Source: Bilabrum cf. latius (Eukaryota; Bigyra: Bicosoecida; Bigyra; Bicosoecida). From it: a stretch of DNA of 64,000 nucleotides. The stretch is taken from NCBI GenBank assembly GCA_965178125.1, contig OZ237753.1:682001-746000 (forward strand), in the 5' to 3' direction. The translations under genes were made by a program, and so were the position numbers. Of this stretch, positions 25,201 through 37,686 are shown one piece after another; position 1 is the stretch's first letter, and each line of letters opens with the position of its first letter. The notes under the pieces were generated by a model that made no database searches, was not told the origin of the DNA, and saw only the letters and a program-made list of their open reading frames with translations.

Positions 25201-28200
25201 CCGGGCGCGGCAGGGGCTGCTGGCCTCAGCGCCCTGCCAGAAGGGGCCGCCTTCGAGCTGGTCGAGATGCAGGCGTGGGCAGCGGCAGGTGCTGCCCTGC
25301 TGGCGGCGATGTGCGAGGCAGATCTCGCGAGGATGCTCGACGTTGGGATGCCGTCGGAGGCAGTCTTGCACTGCACAAGGCGCGCGTCTGCAGTGGCCCA
25401 ACAGGCATTCGTGCAAGGCATGCAGCTGCTGCTCTTGGCCTTCCCTGCGGCCGAGTCTATCCTCAAGTCTGGAGGAGGAGCCGGTGCCCAACACAGTTCC
25501 AGCGGACCTAGCCTGGACGGTCCCGGGATCGCGTGGACCCAGGATGGCACATCGGCCGCTAGGGCTGTCGCCTCGTCTCGGTGTGTCGCTGCGGAGCACG
25601 GTGTCGCCCTGGTGCGCACTGGCTGGACACTGCTTTAGGCATGCACAGGGGCAGGACCCGTTTGGCTGAGGGGTGCCTGGCATCCGTGCACTGGGCGCTC
25701 CAACGGGGGGCACGGGGGCTTGCCGAGCTGGGCTGCCTCGGATGGACAGTCATCGGTTGGTGTCGGGGAGGCAGGGGGGACGATAGGCGGCCCATCGTCG
25801 GGAGCAGGGGCCGAGAACTCGGCGGCGGCTCAGCCGGAGGCCGTGCGGCTCGTGGACCCCGACTGGGTGGGATTGTCGACCATTGTACAGGCTTCCGCTC
25901 AGTGGGTGGAGGTGCTTGCAGCGGTGGAAGGCGGCGGTGGTGGTGGTGTGGGTACTGGTGGGTCCTTGTTTCGACCGGATGCTTTCCATCTCGGGGCTCT
26001 GTGCGATTTGGTGCTGGGTAAGTCAGACGGTCCCGTGCGTCGGATCGACCAACTAGCAGCTGCTGCCAAGGTGTGCGGACCAGCTGGTGGGACCTTGGAG
26101 TCAGCAGCTGACGCGGCTGGCCTGGAGCCTTGCCCCCTGGCGCAGAGCAAGTCCATGCTCGGGTGGCTCGCAGCTCGGGACTGTGCCTAGGGCGTGTCCC
26201 GGGCTGCGGTTGCCCTTTGCGGTGTGCTTCCCAGCAGCTCAACGGCTAGTTGCGTGCTCATCGATGCGGTGTCATGGATGGCTGCAGCTCTCGTCAGTAG
26301 TCCCCTCCCGGCCGGCTCCGTGGCAGACGCATGCCTGGCGCAGTGGCGCCTTGACGACTCGTTTGCGAGCGGTGCCGGCCTGCGTCTGCCCGCGGCCCAC
26401 AGGGTGCTTCGTGTCAGCCAGGAGGGTGATTAGCTGGCTACACTCTCGCAATTTGAAGGGGACGGTCAATCCGCTGCCAGGGCCGGCAAGCAAGATGTGG
26501 ATGAGACAGCCGCGGTGTGCCGCACCCTGACCGTGTGCCCAGTCGCGGGAGCCATCGCGGCGAGCGCGGTAATCTCTTGCGCCTCTTCTGTCTTGCGCGC
26601 AGCCGCCTTGCTTCCTATTTCAACCGAGGAGGGTGTGGGCGCAAGGTCGGGGCTCGCTGCCCTTGCCACGTCAGCGGTGACGCAAGGCACAGTCTCGATC
26701 GATGGTATGCGGAGCGGGCTTGGTCCACTCGTGCGGAGCCGCGGGCTGGCCCTGCTCGCGCTTTGCGTGGGTGGGTCCTCTGCCGCCGCAGCCGCGGGCA
26801 AGTCGAACGATGGCGCAACAGCGCGAGGCGCCGCCCCTAGACGGATGTGGAGCCCATTTGCAGCTGCCATCTCGCGCATGGGCGGCGCTGCAGGCGGGGC
26901 TCTCCTATCCAAGGGCCTCTTCGCGGCAGATTCGATCGGAGCCGGTGGGATGCCTCACGTGCACCCACTGCTTGCCGCATCCGCAGAGGCACAAGGCTTG
27001 CCTGGACAGCCCAGCGACCCCCGCGTGCCTGCATCGCTGTGGATGCCCTGGCACCTCCCCTGTGCCGACCTGGACGCAGCTGATACTGCGATGCTATGCA
27101 CCGGGGCACCGAAGTCATCCAGGGTACCGACGCTCGTGGATAGCCGGAGCCGCGTCCCCCTTCATGCGGCCGGGCCAGCGCGCCTTCCCAGGCTGCTGGA
27201 TGGCCCCGGCGGCTTGGACGAGGACAGCGTCTCATTCCATGGCAGCGAGTCGGACGGCAGCGAGATACCTACCCCTGTACCAGACGAGGCTGCGAAGCCT
27301 CCGGCAGCGCCTGCTGCAGCTCTAACTCGCTCGCAGGAGAAGTCCCTGTCCAGGCAGCTCAGGGCGGCGCTCGACGATGAGGTTGCTTCCCTGACGGCGG
27401 CACTGAGGGGAGGTGTGCCGCCCCCTCCGCGATTGCAGCGCGAGTCCAGTGCTCTGCCGCTTGCGATTGCTGGGAGGTATTTGCAGCCAGCCGCGAGAGT
27501 CCGAGAACGGGCGGCGCTTCATGCTGCCCTCTCGCTCCTCGTACCCCGTACGAGAGACGGTGAGGCTGCCTCAGCGAGTGGTGGCATGGGCGGCTTGGTG
27601 GACGCCGGAGCCGCTGTGCTCCTGCGCGTGCTGCCGACCCTGCAGACGGGCCAGCTGGCCCTCATCATCCGCGCCGTGTCAATCCCACTCAGTGCGGGCA
27701 CAGCGACCCAGGCCAGACCGACGGTACAGGACCCAGCCAGCGGGCTGGTGTCCAGGACTTGGGCGATGTCACCTGCGTGCCTCTCGCAGGCAGGTAGGCT
27801 GTCTGCGGGCTTTCTTCTGCGGTTCATGCGGCAGCTGGAGAGCTCCCAAGTTATGGTGGGTGGTTTGCCCGGGACATCCAGCGGGGGAAAGGCCATGAAG
27901 GTGCCCGTGGCCTGGATGCGGCACGTGCGCGGGGCGCTTGGGGAGGGGCTCCGGTCGGGTGACGCCTATTGCCGCACCCTTTCCGCGCAAGCCATGGGCG
28001 AGATGGCACGGCTTTGCGGGACGGGCATCACGAAAGGGCTGCTCAAGACCCTGCAGAGCTCCGCGCAGGGACAAGAGGTGGCGAGCGCAGCCAGCGGGCA
28101 AGGGACAGTCCTATCCTCATAGTCGAGACAGGCTGTGCTGCGCTGCTCAAGGAGCGGTGCACTGCTGGCTATCGCTTCCGTCAAGAGGACCTCTGCCCTG

Positions 28201-31200
28201 TCTAGGGGCAGGATCAGTACCCAGGGCCTGAGGGAAGTGGCCGTGTATGACGCAGGACGGGAGGTGTCGCAGCCGGTGCGGCAGGCTGCTCTCCTGGCGT
28301 GGCACTCGCAGGTACACGGAGCATCGGCCAGGTCCAGCGACAGCTACCTGCTGTCCACGCTGGCGCTCATCGAGGCCCACGTCCTCACGCCGACGGCATC
28401 ACAGGAGCTCGAAGACGTGGATGCGACCTCGAATGCAGCCGACTTTCCCGTGGTGTCACCTGATGCATCCTCCTCGGAGGCCAGTCCAGCTGCTCTGGCG
28501 CAGCTCGCGTCGAACGGTGGCGCGTGGATGGACGTAGAAGATGCGAGTGGCGGTTTGCTCGGGCTTGCCACCGACTCGGGTGGACTCGGCTTGTCTGCCG
28601 GGTGCCCGACTGCCCTCCCACTGGGCAGAGCCTCTCTCTAGGTCAGAGGCTCGCAGCTGGTGCTCGCCAGGCAGCTGTCTTCGCTGGTCGATCTGTGCGG
28701 GCCGGATCTATCCACGGAGGATGCCTCGTCCCCGTCAAAGGCAGGGAGCAGATCGAGGGCCGGCTCGTCGGCTCCGGAGCTCTCCCCACTGTGCCGGCTG
28801 CTCGTGGTATGGTCGGCCCTGTGCGGCTGCCCCGACCCGGGCGTCGCAATGACGTGCGTGGGGATCGCGCGATAGTTGCAGGTACTCGTACCTGGACTGC
28901 TAGAGCCTGATCTTATGGCTGCTGTGTACCGCGCGATTGCAACCGGCGCCGCGTGTGACGGTGCCGTGTTCGAGGCAGCGCCTGCAGACCTAGCACCGGC
29001 CGCTGGGAGCAGTGACTCGGGAGGGTCTGCCGGTCAAGCTGCACGAGCGCAAGCCTCGGCCAAAGAGATCGGTAGGTTCACCCATGCCGCTACATTGCTC
29101 GCACCTGCGGGGTGCGTCCGCGTTACCTTGGGAGCTGCTGACAGCGGGACCAAGTACGCACTCGAACGATCCCTGCTGGCTGTCGGGCTCAAGCGGCTCG
29201 GAATGCCGATGATTGGCATGTTGGAAGACGAGGCAGGTGCAAACGGAAGTTCAACTGCCGGTGCAGCACCTGCGTCTGCCAAGCTGCCTCCCACAGTCCC
29301 CCGCGATCCCGACTATGAAGACGTCTTGCGGGGAGTAGCTACATGCCCCGGCTGCCGAGTCGACCTGTTGGACACAGAAGTCCCACTCTCGGCATTCCTT
29401 TCCATGTCTCTTGTTCCCTGCGTGTCGCACGGCACCGCGGTACAGGCGGCCGAGAGGGCCAGCGTCGGGCTTGCTGCCGCGAAGGCAGCAGCAAAGGCGG
29501 CTCAGGACCAGGCTCAGCAAGCCGACAAGCCAGGAGGCGACGGAGGCGGCGTGGACGAAGACGGTGGGCCGGCGAGCCCTGGGCCGAGTCGCTCTAGGGT
29601 AGCCGCTGCTACCGCGGGTTTTGACAAGGAGGAGCTGGCCAGGCAGGCGGCCGTGTTCGAGGCCGGTCAGACTATGGAGGTGCAATCGTCGGAGGGGTCG
29701 TCTGGACCGGGCGGTCAGATCTCCAGCGCGCTGGCAACCGCGTGCAGGGCACTCGACCAGGAGGTGGTCATACCCAGCGGAATGGCGCTCGTGGCTGCTG
29801 CGATGAATCGGTCGCTTGGTGGGGGTACGCGTGAGCAGACGATGGCGGTTCGGTTCGCGGCCGCAAGCGCTTGGGCGGAGGCGCTGCGAGGACTTCTTCG
29901 GAGAGACGCGCGGCTGTGGGCCTCCTCTGGCGCGCCCCTCGAGCTGCTGATGGCCTGCAGCTGCTTCGGACCGCAGTCTTCTCCTGACTCGCTGGCCTCC
30001 ATCATGGGCATGTACGCCTGGTTCCCGACGCACGGAGAAGTTGAGAAGAGCGTCCTGGGCAACGGGCAGCTTCTCGAGGGTGCCCTGTCCGGTGGTGGCA
30101 TGCAGCTGCATGAGCTGAACAGGAGTGCTAGCATGCAGCTGGTGAGCAGCAGTGCAGGTGCAAGCAGCTCTTTGCATGCAGGGCTGGAAGACTTGTGCAT
30201 GTCCGGTGGCTTGTCCACCTCGCACACTGGGTTCCCGCAAGGCGCTGCCAGCCTCACGTCTCGCAGCCTGGCCAGTTTTAGCACCTTTGCGAAGGCTAGC
30301 TGGAACGTATCGATTCACATGGAACAATCTGAACGCATTGGTGAGGGCGGGCCGATGCAGGGCGCGCGGCCTAGGACCGATTCGCCATTCGGGCCGTCAT
30401 CTGGCGCTGGCGACGACGGCACGCGAAGTCTAGCCTCTTCAGTCAGCAAGACCGTCTCTGGCCTCGGACGCGGCGGCTATCAGCTCGCAACGGCGTCTCA
30501 GTCGTGGGGAGGGGAGAGCGTGCTGCAAGTGGTGCACCTTGGGAGCGGTGGTGGCAGCAGCGAGTCCGATGTCAGCGCGTTTGGTTTGGCGGGCACGCAC
30601 GACCGGTCGTCGTCCGCGGTTGGCGCGAGTGCCCAGCAGGCGATCGCGCGGTACTGGCGATTGGTCGGCCTGCTTATGGAGGAAATGGTCTACCTCAGCG
30701 ATGAAGGGGTGTGGGGCTCGGAGGCAGAGGTTCCTCTCGGGGCGGATGCAGGAGGCAGCGGTGCGCTGCAGGTCGGACGGGCCGAATCTTTGGGTGGTGG
30801 GGCGGTGTATCTCTCCGCCAGAGCGCGTGCCGACCAGCCTGCCAGTGCGTCCCGCATGCAGGCAGCGCTGGAGCCTGACTGGCTGGCCGTGTGCGCGTGT
30901 CTTGCGCAGGGCAGCCGGGATGCCGCCGGTGTTCTGCTGACGCAGGCCAAGGATGCGGCCGCTGGGTCGCTGGGGGAGCGCCCCAGGAAGTCCAAGGGAA
31001 AGAAGAAGAGAACCGAGGCCGGCTCCCCTGTCCTGCTCCCTGTAACGGTGCTCGGCTCGCAATCCTACTTCATCGAAGCCGCCAGGCTCGGCAGCTTGGT
31101 GAGTGCGCCGCCACCTGGGTGGTTCTCGGTGGGAGTCAGGGGGCAGGCTGCAGCGATGCGTGCCATGCGGCTACGACTCGATTCATGGTTGGAAGCGGCC

Positions 31201-33900
31201 GGAATGGACGGAATCAGTACTGGACCCGGACACAACAGCAAGCGACGCAAAGCCACAGATGGCCAGATGGCCCAGATCCTCCTGGTGCTTCGATCGGTCG
31301 AAGCCGTCCTCCTCAAGTCTCGGTCCTTAGGCAAAGCAGTCGCTGATCTGCAAGCGGCGGCAAGTGCTGGGTCGTCTGTGCGCACTGGCGACCTCATGGT
31401 TGACCAGTGGTGCGCGGTGGACAGCGCAGATGCGTACTTGCGAGCAGAGGCCGTAGGGACACTTTGCTCTCTCGTGCGGATCTGCAGCTGCCTTGACGAC
31501 CCATTCCAAGCCGGTGCAAGTCCCTTGAAGGCGCAAGAAACGCAGCTGACTTCGTTGCTGATCGAGGCACAGCAACCTAGCGGGTCATCCATGGTGGACC
31601 GATCGGGCGCTGCTGCCCTGGTGGATGCCATTGCCAACGGGTCGCTGGCGGCGCAGGGGCCGGGCGCCCGGAGGGCAGTGAGGGCGATCGTGGAGCGAGG
31701 CCCAAAGGTAGATGCGGTTAGCACGTAGATGGATCGACTTCGGCTTGTGTGCGGTCTTTTACCGGCATTGCACGGGTCTGCAGAGGCACCGAGGGCTGCG
31801 TGCTTGCGACTAGCCGCAGCGCTTGGGGCTAGCCGACTGCTAGCTGCACTAGGGTCCAAGGCTGCCGCCCGCGTATCCAAGGGGCTCAAGGACTTGTATA
31901 CGCTGCTTCCGAAGCAGACCAATCGTACAGTTGGGGGTGTGTACAGTGCGTGTTCGGCCGAAGCCTCGGGCCCCATTGCCCTGGCTGCTACAGCATTGGC
32001 ATGCGCGCAAGACAAGTCTGCGAGTCTGGCCAGCGTGACTAGGCAAGTTGAGAATGTCGAGGACTGTCTTTCGCGAATGATTCCAGATGCAGTAGCGGCA
32101 GATTCGGAGGAAGATGCTTCCTCAGGCCCTAAAGAGAACGCTGCCGGCAACGACGGAGGCTCGTTGCCGTCTGGCAGGTTCTAGGACCAGGACAAGGCCA
32201 CGAATTCCGAGGACTCGCAACTCATGCTAGTTCTGGCAGCAGGACTGCTCGCAAATGCTGCGGGAAAGGCGTCGGCCAGCGCACCGGGCTTTGCCCTGGA
32301 TTTGGTGCGCCGGTGCTCGGCAGTCTGCATCTCTCTGTCAGCGGCGAGTTCGACGAGACCCGGCCTTGGCGACCGTCCGGCTCAAAGCGACTCGGCAGCG
32401 CAGCCTGGTGTTGCCGCAACGGTACGCTGGGCGGCGCAGCAATGCGCCAAATCTGTCTGCGGGTCTTGCGTGTCTTCCAGCCAAGGGGTTGTGGCCGCAG
32501 CGAAGAAGAAGATCAAGAAGAGCGCCATGGAGCTGCCAGCTCTGGCCTCGCAGAGCATTCTCTTGCAACTCCTCGCGGGGGAAGACGCAAAATCTTCCAC
32601 AGAAGGCGGACTTACAGGCACACTCCTGGAATTGGGCGGTGGTCTTGCAGCCATCGATTTTGAAACTCATGGCAGTAGTAGTAGCATCGGCACGTCGAAC
32701 CTTCCAGCTGCTGCAGCACTTTGCACGGCAGCGGGATGCTATTTGAAGGCTACAGCAACAGCAACAGCAACAGCAGCAGCAGTCGCCGAACAGCCAGCGC
32801 GGGAGCTGATCGCACTACCAGTCGCGTACAAGGCGGCCGCTATGCTTGCGCTGGAGGGCTCGCTGAAGGCCCAAGGCACAAGCGCTGCTGCCAGGCACCG
32901 AATCAGCGAGATTCACTCGAGCATTGCTAGGACTGGACTCTCGCGCCAGTGGAGCAGCTCGATGGCCCATTAGCTCGGGGTCGCCCTTAAATCCGCGAGA
33001 GCCGAGAGAGCTGCCCCTGGTAAGTGCGACTCTGCACGGACAGCACCGGCCACCTCCTCCTCCTCCTGCTGGGAGCTGATGTGCGACGCGGCGGCTCATG
33101 CCATCCAGGAGGGCGGGCCCGGATCTTGTCTCGCCGCTGTTGATGTGACGAGTGCGATCCAGGCGGGGGGAGAGGAGCCGGAGGGGGGCAGCGGTAGGGA
33201 CGCCGGGGCGGCTGGACTGGCGCTGCGGCCGGTCCTGGCTGCTGCTGTCGGCGCCCTACAGGTGCAGGTGCAGGTGCGCGGTGATGGCCCGGTTTCATCG
33301 CGAGAGCGCAAGCCAAGATCTGGAACTAGTGCACATAACGCAACCGAACTGGGTTGTCATGCGATTCGGCTGTTGTTTGCGGCTTGCACGGCGCCGTGGA
33401 TCCACAGTGCCAGTGGCGGTGACGGTGCTGCCCGGCTGGCTGCACTGTTCCGGTTTGTAGCCGCAAGGGCAGCTGAGCTGGGGAACAAGGAGGGGGTTGG
33501 TGCCTAGGAGATGCTAGCCATGCTTGGGGCGGAGTTGTTCGCGTTCGCGAGGGTCCACAAAGCCGAGTTTGCGGCTGCGATCGGCGGGCTGGAGAGCGGG
33601 GATCGAGCCGCGCTGCAAGCTGCCATGAAGGAATCGCAGGCCGGGGGTGGTGCGGGACGCGTTACCAGGGCGGCCGTTTCTTCGTCACGGGAAGGAGGTG
33701 CGATTTAGACTAAGGCAGCAGCACCAGCACCAGCACCAGCAGCCGGTGGAGGGCTTGGGCTCGCTCCGCCGCCTGCGGCCAAGCCGAAGCGGAAGAAGGC
33801 CGCAGCTTCCGCAAGCACTGGTGGCAGCCCAATGGGTCTCGGGCTGGCCCCTCCTAGCAAGAAGGGAAAGCGAACCAAGCGCGGATCAGCTAGAAGGTGA
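22239..33900 (+). CDS. giant HEAT-repeat protein, HEATR5/SIP/Laa1-like
   Basis: Exons 22239-22588 and 22674-33900 give 3,858 residues, ending at TGA. The second exon is a single 11.2-kb frame once TAG is Gln (TAGs at 25636, 26188, 26431, 28120, 28639, 28873, 31726, 32182, 32971, 33505, 33706 and others). HEAT-type helices recur, such as SVRVRSAVAAALGGILHAI and ACLRGLARLCRDRD-like segments. Around residues 1,940-2,150, RSGALLAIASVKR and LARQLSSLVDLCGPDL resemble the RxGxxLALGxIxR and LGRxINALVxVLGPEL region of HEATR5, which works with AP-1/clathrin in endosome-Golgi transport. Long Gly/Ala/Ser inserts make it nearly twice the usual ~2,000 residues. The Lys/Arg-rich tail (KPKRKK, KKGKRTKR) is unusual for HEATR5, so the family call is tentative while the HEAT nature is firmer. 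Confidence 0.6.
22589..22673 (+). other. intron of the HEAT-repeat gene
   Basis: An 85-base intron with donor GTGAGA and acceptor ATCGCAG. Splicing joins GC and T into an Ala codon. The downstream frame then continues through TAG AAA TAG (Gln-Lys-Gln) into HEAT helices. Confidence 0.8.
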
Positions 33901-34014
33901 TCGTTCTTACGCCAAAGACTGTCTGCAGGCGAAACCATTTATATCAGTTTTATGTTCACTTCGCACGCTACAACCGTGTTGGGAGGTCGCCGGTGCAATT
34001 CACCCCTTTGCGAA

Positions 34015-35170
34015 ATGAGTGGACGGCTATTAAGATAGAGATAGCGAGTTTGGCATGTAATTGATGCCAAGGACGAGGTAAGAGCACTTTACATGTCATT
34101 GGATCCGCACCACAGTCACATGGTGCTCACTCTTCAAGTCAACAAGTCCCTTGCTTGTCACTCCGCAGGTTGTCGGTAGGCTCGCAGTTCAGGTGGCTGC
34201 GCTTCTGCAGGGAAAATCAAAGCCGACATATCGGTCGCACGCTGATAGCGGCGATGAAGTTGTGATTATCAATGCCAGGCATGCTATGTTCAGCGGCAGC
34301 AAGCTGAAGCAGAAAATGTACTACAAGCACTCAGGTTATCCTGGTGGGCTCAAGGCACGAACGGCTAGGGAGATCTAGGAACGGCACCCTGAAAAGATTA
34401 TGGAACTTGCTGTGAAGCGAATGCTCCCAGACAACCGGATGCGCAAGCACGTTTGGCTGAAAAGGTTGCGCGTGTACGCGGATGACGAGCACCCTCACGA
34501 CTCACAGGTGAACAGGAGCGCCTCATACGCGCCCGGCTGGCTGGATTATGGCAAGCCCTTGAGCAAGAAAGTGGAGAGCGATGTCTAGATCGTGCCGTTC
34601 AGGGACGACGTCTTCGGGTCTGAGACGCCTGCATCCGAGTGGGCCCCCGGCACGCTGTCCCCAGAGACAGACGACAAAGATGAAGTAGCAGGGATGTTCA
34701 AGGAGAGATGGGCGCAGGAGATCGAGTTCTGGAAGAAAGAGAGGCAGGGCATTCCCGAGTACATCTATGACATGCACGACATGCCCAAGCCAGAGGGTGG
34801 CGAGGACCTGACCCCGGAGGAGGCGCATGCCGCCTTCTTGCGCAATCTGGACGAATTCAGAAAGACCAGGGACGCAGACCCGGCCTGGAAGGATTTCTGG
34901 AAGGGCGTGGGCGACGGGGCCGAGCCGGGCAGTCAGGAGGAGAACCCAGTCTTTGGCAAGTACAAGCTTCACGAGGCAGAGGCCAAGGAGCCCGCCAGGA
35001 AGGGGAAGAGAGGGGGTCAGGCCAAGCCCGGGGCGGGCAGCGGTGTGGCGCCGGTCATGCCGAAGTGGGGCAAGGTGCCCGTGGGATCGAGCTCGCCGGG
35101 TGCCGGATGGAAGACAGTGTACGACACGCGTGCCGGGGCGGAGGCTGGGCAAGCAGGAGGCCGGCAGTGA
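34015..35170 (+). CDS. MRPL13: organellar (probably mitochondrial) ribosomal protein uL13
   Basis: Exons 34015-34077 and 34169-35170 give 354 residues, ending at TGA. Exon 1 reads MSGRLLRQRQRVWHVIDAKDE, with two TAG=Gln codons. Exon 2 continues VVGRLAVQVAALLQGKSKP, GDEVVIINA and MYYKHSGYPGGLKARTAREI, then TAG=Gln, ERHPEKIMELAVKRMLP and LKRLRVYADDEHPHDSQ. These are the bacterial-type L13 signatures (DA..LGRLA, HTGYPGG, MLP, YAG..H.H..Q). The core ends near residue 145. About 200 residues of acidic, Trp- and Lys-rich extension follow, unlike the ~145-residue bacterial protein. A classical presequence is not obvious beyond the basic first residues. A plastid location cannot be excluded. The start lies 114 bases after the HEAT gene. 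Confidence 0.94.
34078..34168 (+). other. uL13 intron
   Basis: A 91-base, phase 0 intron with donor GTAAGA and acceptor TCCGCAG, placed between IDAKDE and VVGRLA. Confidence 0.95.
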
Positions 35171-35481
35171 ACAGAAACTAAGCCTGGAATTAACCATAGA
35201 TCTTACTTTGGGTTTTTAGAGGCGTGCGTCGACAGAACCCGGTGGTTGTCGAAAATGCACGTAACAAATGAGAAAGTGCACGCCGGCAAACACATTTATT
35301 CAGGTGGATTGCCGCCTAAGAAAGTCGCGCGGCAACCGCTTTATGATCTTGGGTTCTACATTCTCTAAGATCCAGTTAGTCTCTCTAGAGGAAGCTCTTT
35401 GTGCCAGCGGATCGTCTTCTGCGGGCACGAACTTGGAACCGCTGCGCTGAACGGATTGGATTCGAACCGTATCCTCGAACA
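35171..35481. other. intergenic region between uL13 and PRL phosphatase
   Basis: These 311 bases lie between two plus-strand genes. I see no coding signal, repeat or recognisable regulatory site. Confidence 0.5.
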
Positions 35482-36169
35482 ATGGCAGCAGCAGCAAAGG
35501 CAAATGGGTCGGGTAGCTCTGCAAACATGACCAACCCCGCCAGCTTGGTTGAGCAAGGGAAGCTCCGGTTCCTGATCACGGATGCGGTGAGACTGCAGGA
35601 TCTGCAAGCAACCGATACATCAGCTATTTTCCGCCGTACGACAATGCTTATGATGCGAAATCAAGTGTTGTTTTTTTAGTATGCCTTACATATTCTTGCA
35701 GCCCCGTGACGCAAACCTGTAGGCGTATATTCGCGAATACAAGAAGCACGGCGTTACCGACGTAGTGAGGACTTGCGAAGTCACGTACGCGAAGAGCAAC
35801 GTCGAGAAAGCTGGGATTAAGTTTCACGAAATGGAGTGTACTGACGGTGCGCCCCCGACGGATGACGTCGTCACCAAATGGCTCGAGGTGTGCAGCGACC
35901 GGTTCGGTGACTTGGAGGAGGCGGGCACAGCAGAGGCTCCAAAGGGGAAGGCGGCCGGCCCGTGCATATCGGTGCATTGTATCGCAGGACTAGGCCGCGC
36001 GCCTGTCCTGGTCTGCGTTGCCTTGATCGAGGCAGGCCTGTCGAGTGGCGCCGCCATCGAGATGATACGGAAGCGCAGGTCCCGGGCCTTCAACCGCGCC
36101 CAGATCAAGTGGCTCACCCACACATACAAGCGGAGGGCGGCCCAAGGGGGCTGCTGCGTGGTTTCGTGA
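35482..36169 (+). CDS. PTP4A: PRL-type (PTP4A) protein tyrosine phosphatase, prenylated
   Basis: Exons 35482-35586 and 35702-36169 give 190 residues, ending at TGA. The N-terminal LVEQGKLRFLITDA is followed by PRDANL, a TAG=Gln and AYIREYKKHGVTDVVRTCE, as in PRL phosphatases. The general-acid loop is TDGAPP (Asp83). The P-loop is HCIAGLGR with Cys128 and Arg134; Ala after the Cys-x position is the PRL signature. The C-terminus GGCCVVS ends in a CaaX box (CVVS), so farnesylation and membrane targeting are expected, as in animal PRL-1/2/3. The family acts in growth signalling and binds CNNM magnesium transporters in animals; those partners are not shown here. Confidence 0.95.
35587..35701 (+). 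other. PRL phosphatase intron
   Basis: A 115-base, phase 0 intron with donor GTGAGA and acceptor CTTGCAG. It is one of two introns in the window without C before GCAG. Confidence 0.94.
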
Positions 36170-36535
36170 TTTATCACCTCAAGGGCTATCCGCTGAGGTG
36201 CTAGTTGGCTTGAGTGCTGGCAAGGCGCAGAGTGATCGGTGGGTAGTGTTGGGAGAATGCAATGCCAGTGTGGGAGCGGCTGGGACAGGGAGGCCGAATT
36301 GCAGCACTGGCAATGGAGACTAGGTGCTGGCAGTGACAAGAGGTTGGTCGGGCCGACAAGCCCTATCTGGCTCTGCATTGTGTGTCACACAAACTTAGTC
36401 CTGTCACGAATGTTTAAGTACCCACTGGCGGTTCTGTGCCCGGCTCATCTCTCAAGATAGATAGTCTATGCATGACCCTGCTGCTCGTGCTCGTGCTTGC
36501 GCTCGCGCACCAACTCAACCGAGCAATGTGGCGCC
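36170..36535. other. intergenic region between convergent genes
   Basis: These 366 bases separate the stops of PRL phosphatase (+) and uL1 (-). I see no gene, only presumed 3' ends of both transcripts. Confidence 0.5.
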
Positions 36536-37544
36536 TCACGCCCTCATCTGCCCCAGCCCGTCCTGCCCCTCGTGGGCCGCGATAGCCTCCAATGCGGCCA
36601 TCCTCGCCGCCTCCCTCTTGTCCAGCTCCGACTGCAGCTCGAAGAACCTGGGCCTCGTGGAATCAAGCACGGAGCTGTCCAGCTTGATGCCCCTGCCCAT
36701 GGTGCTAGACAGCCAGCCCGCCTTGACGTATGCTCCCTTGACAACGTCGGGCTTGGCCTCGTTGAGGGCGAGCAGGAATGCTCGCACGTTCTCGAGCAGC
36801 TGCTCCTCACTGAACGAGGCCTTCCCCACCGGTGCGCGCACTAGGCCCTGCTTGTCCACTCGGAAGGACACCTGTCCGGCCTTGGCCGCCTTGACGGCCC
36901 CAGCGACGTCCTTGGTGACAGTGCCGAGCTTGGGGTTGGGCATCAGGCCGCGGGGACCCAGGATGCGAGCGACACGACCTACAAGCGGCATTACGTCCGG
37001 AGATGCCACAGTCTTCGAGAAATCTAGTTCGCCATTCTAAATTCGTTCCACCAGGTCCTCTGCGCCAACGATGTCCGCCCCGGCCTGCCGCGCTTGCTCG
37101 GCTACTTCCCCCTTCGCAAACACCGCGACTACTACTCGCTTACCAGTTCCATGGGGAAGTTGTGCCGTACTTCGCACATTTTGACCTGGTTTTCTGGGGT
37201 CTACATCCAGTTTTACACAAATATCAACAGTCTGCGAGGAAATGGTGCCGATCAACAAATGTGAATGCGGTGTAGTGCACAACCCGAGCTATTGCAAAGC
37301 AAGAACGAGCCCTGAAGCTTACCTCATCAAACTTCGCTGTTGCTAATGAGCGAACAAGTCGAAGAGCAATATCTGGGCGATACACCTTCCTTCTGCGCTG
37401 CTCCTGCTCAGCGCTGTCATTGTCTGCAGATGTCGCAAACGACGCCCGCAACGAGGAAAGCGCAGGCATGACCCTACACAGCGATGCATATCTACTAATA
37501 GCTACAAATGGCCTTGCTGACATGCGCATGGCTACCCTGGACAT
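36536..37544 (-). CDS. MRPL1: mitochondrial ribosomal protein uL1
   Basis: Exons 37544-37323 and 37231-36536 give 305 residues, ending at TGA. The first ~40 residues ([20 protein letters not shown]...) are Arg/Ser/Ala-rich without acidic residues, a good mitochondrial presequence. The core then reads [47 protein letters not shown] and [18 protein letters not shown] is followed by TAG=Gln and [23 protein letters not shown] is the L1 signature. The TAG sits at the Gln usual in bacterial L1 (EKIQxG). The protein forms the L1 stalk and binds the large-subunit rRNA. Confidence 0.97.
37232..37322 (-). other. uL1 intron
   Basis: A 91-base, phase 0 intron with donor GTAAGC and acceptor CTCGCAG, placed between AKFDE and [11 protein letters not shown]. 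Confidence 0.96.
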
Positions 37545-37686
37545 TTCGAGATTAGGGGTTTAAAACATGCGAGGCAAGCCTTCCGGGCACCGGTTGCAAC
37601 CTATTTTTCGGTGAGCCCGAGCCCGCCACTCAAGGGCGCGTCTGGGCGCACATGCATCATGTTTTCGCAAGCTGTCTAGTTCCAAA

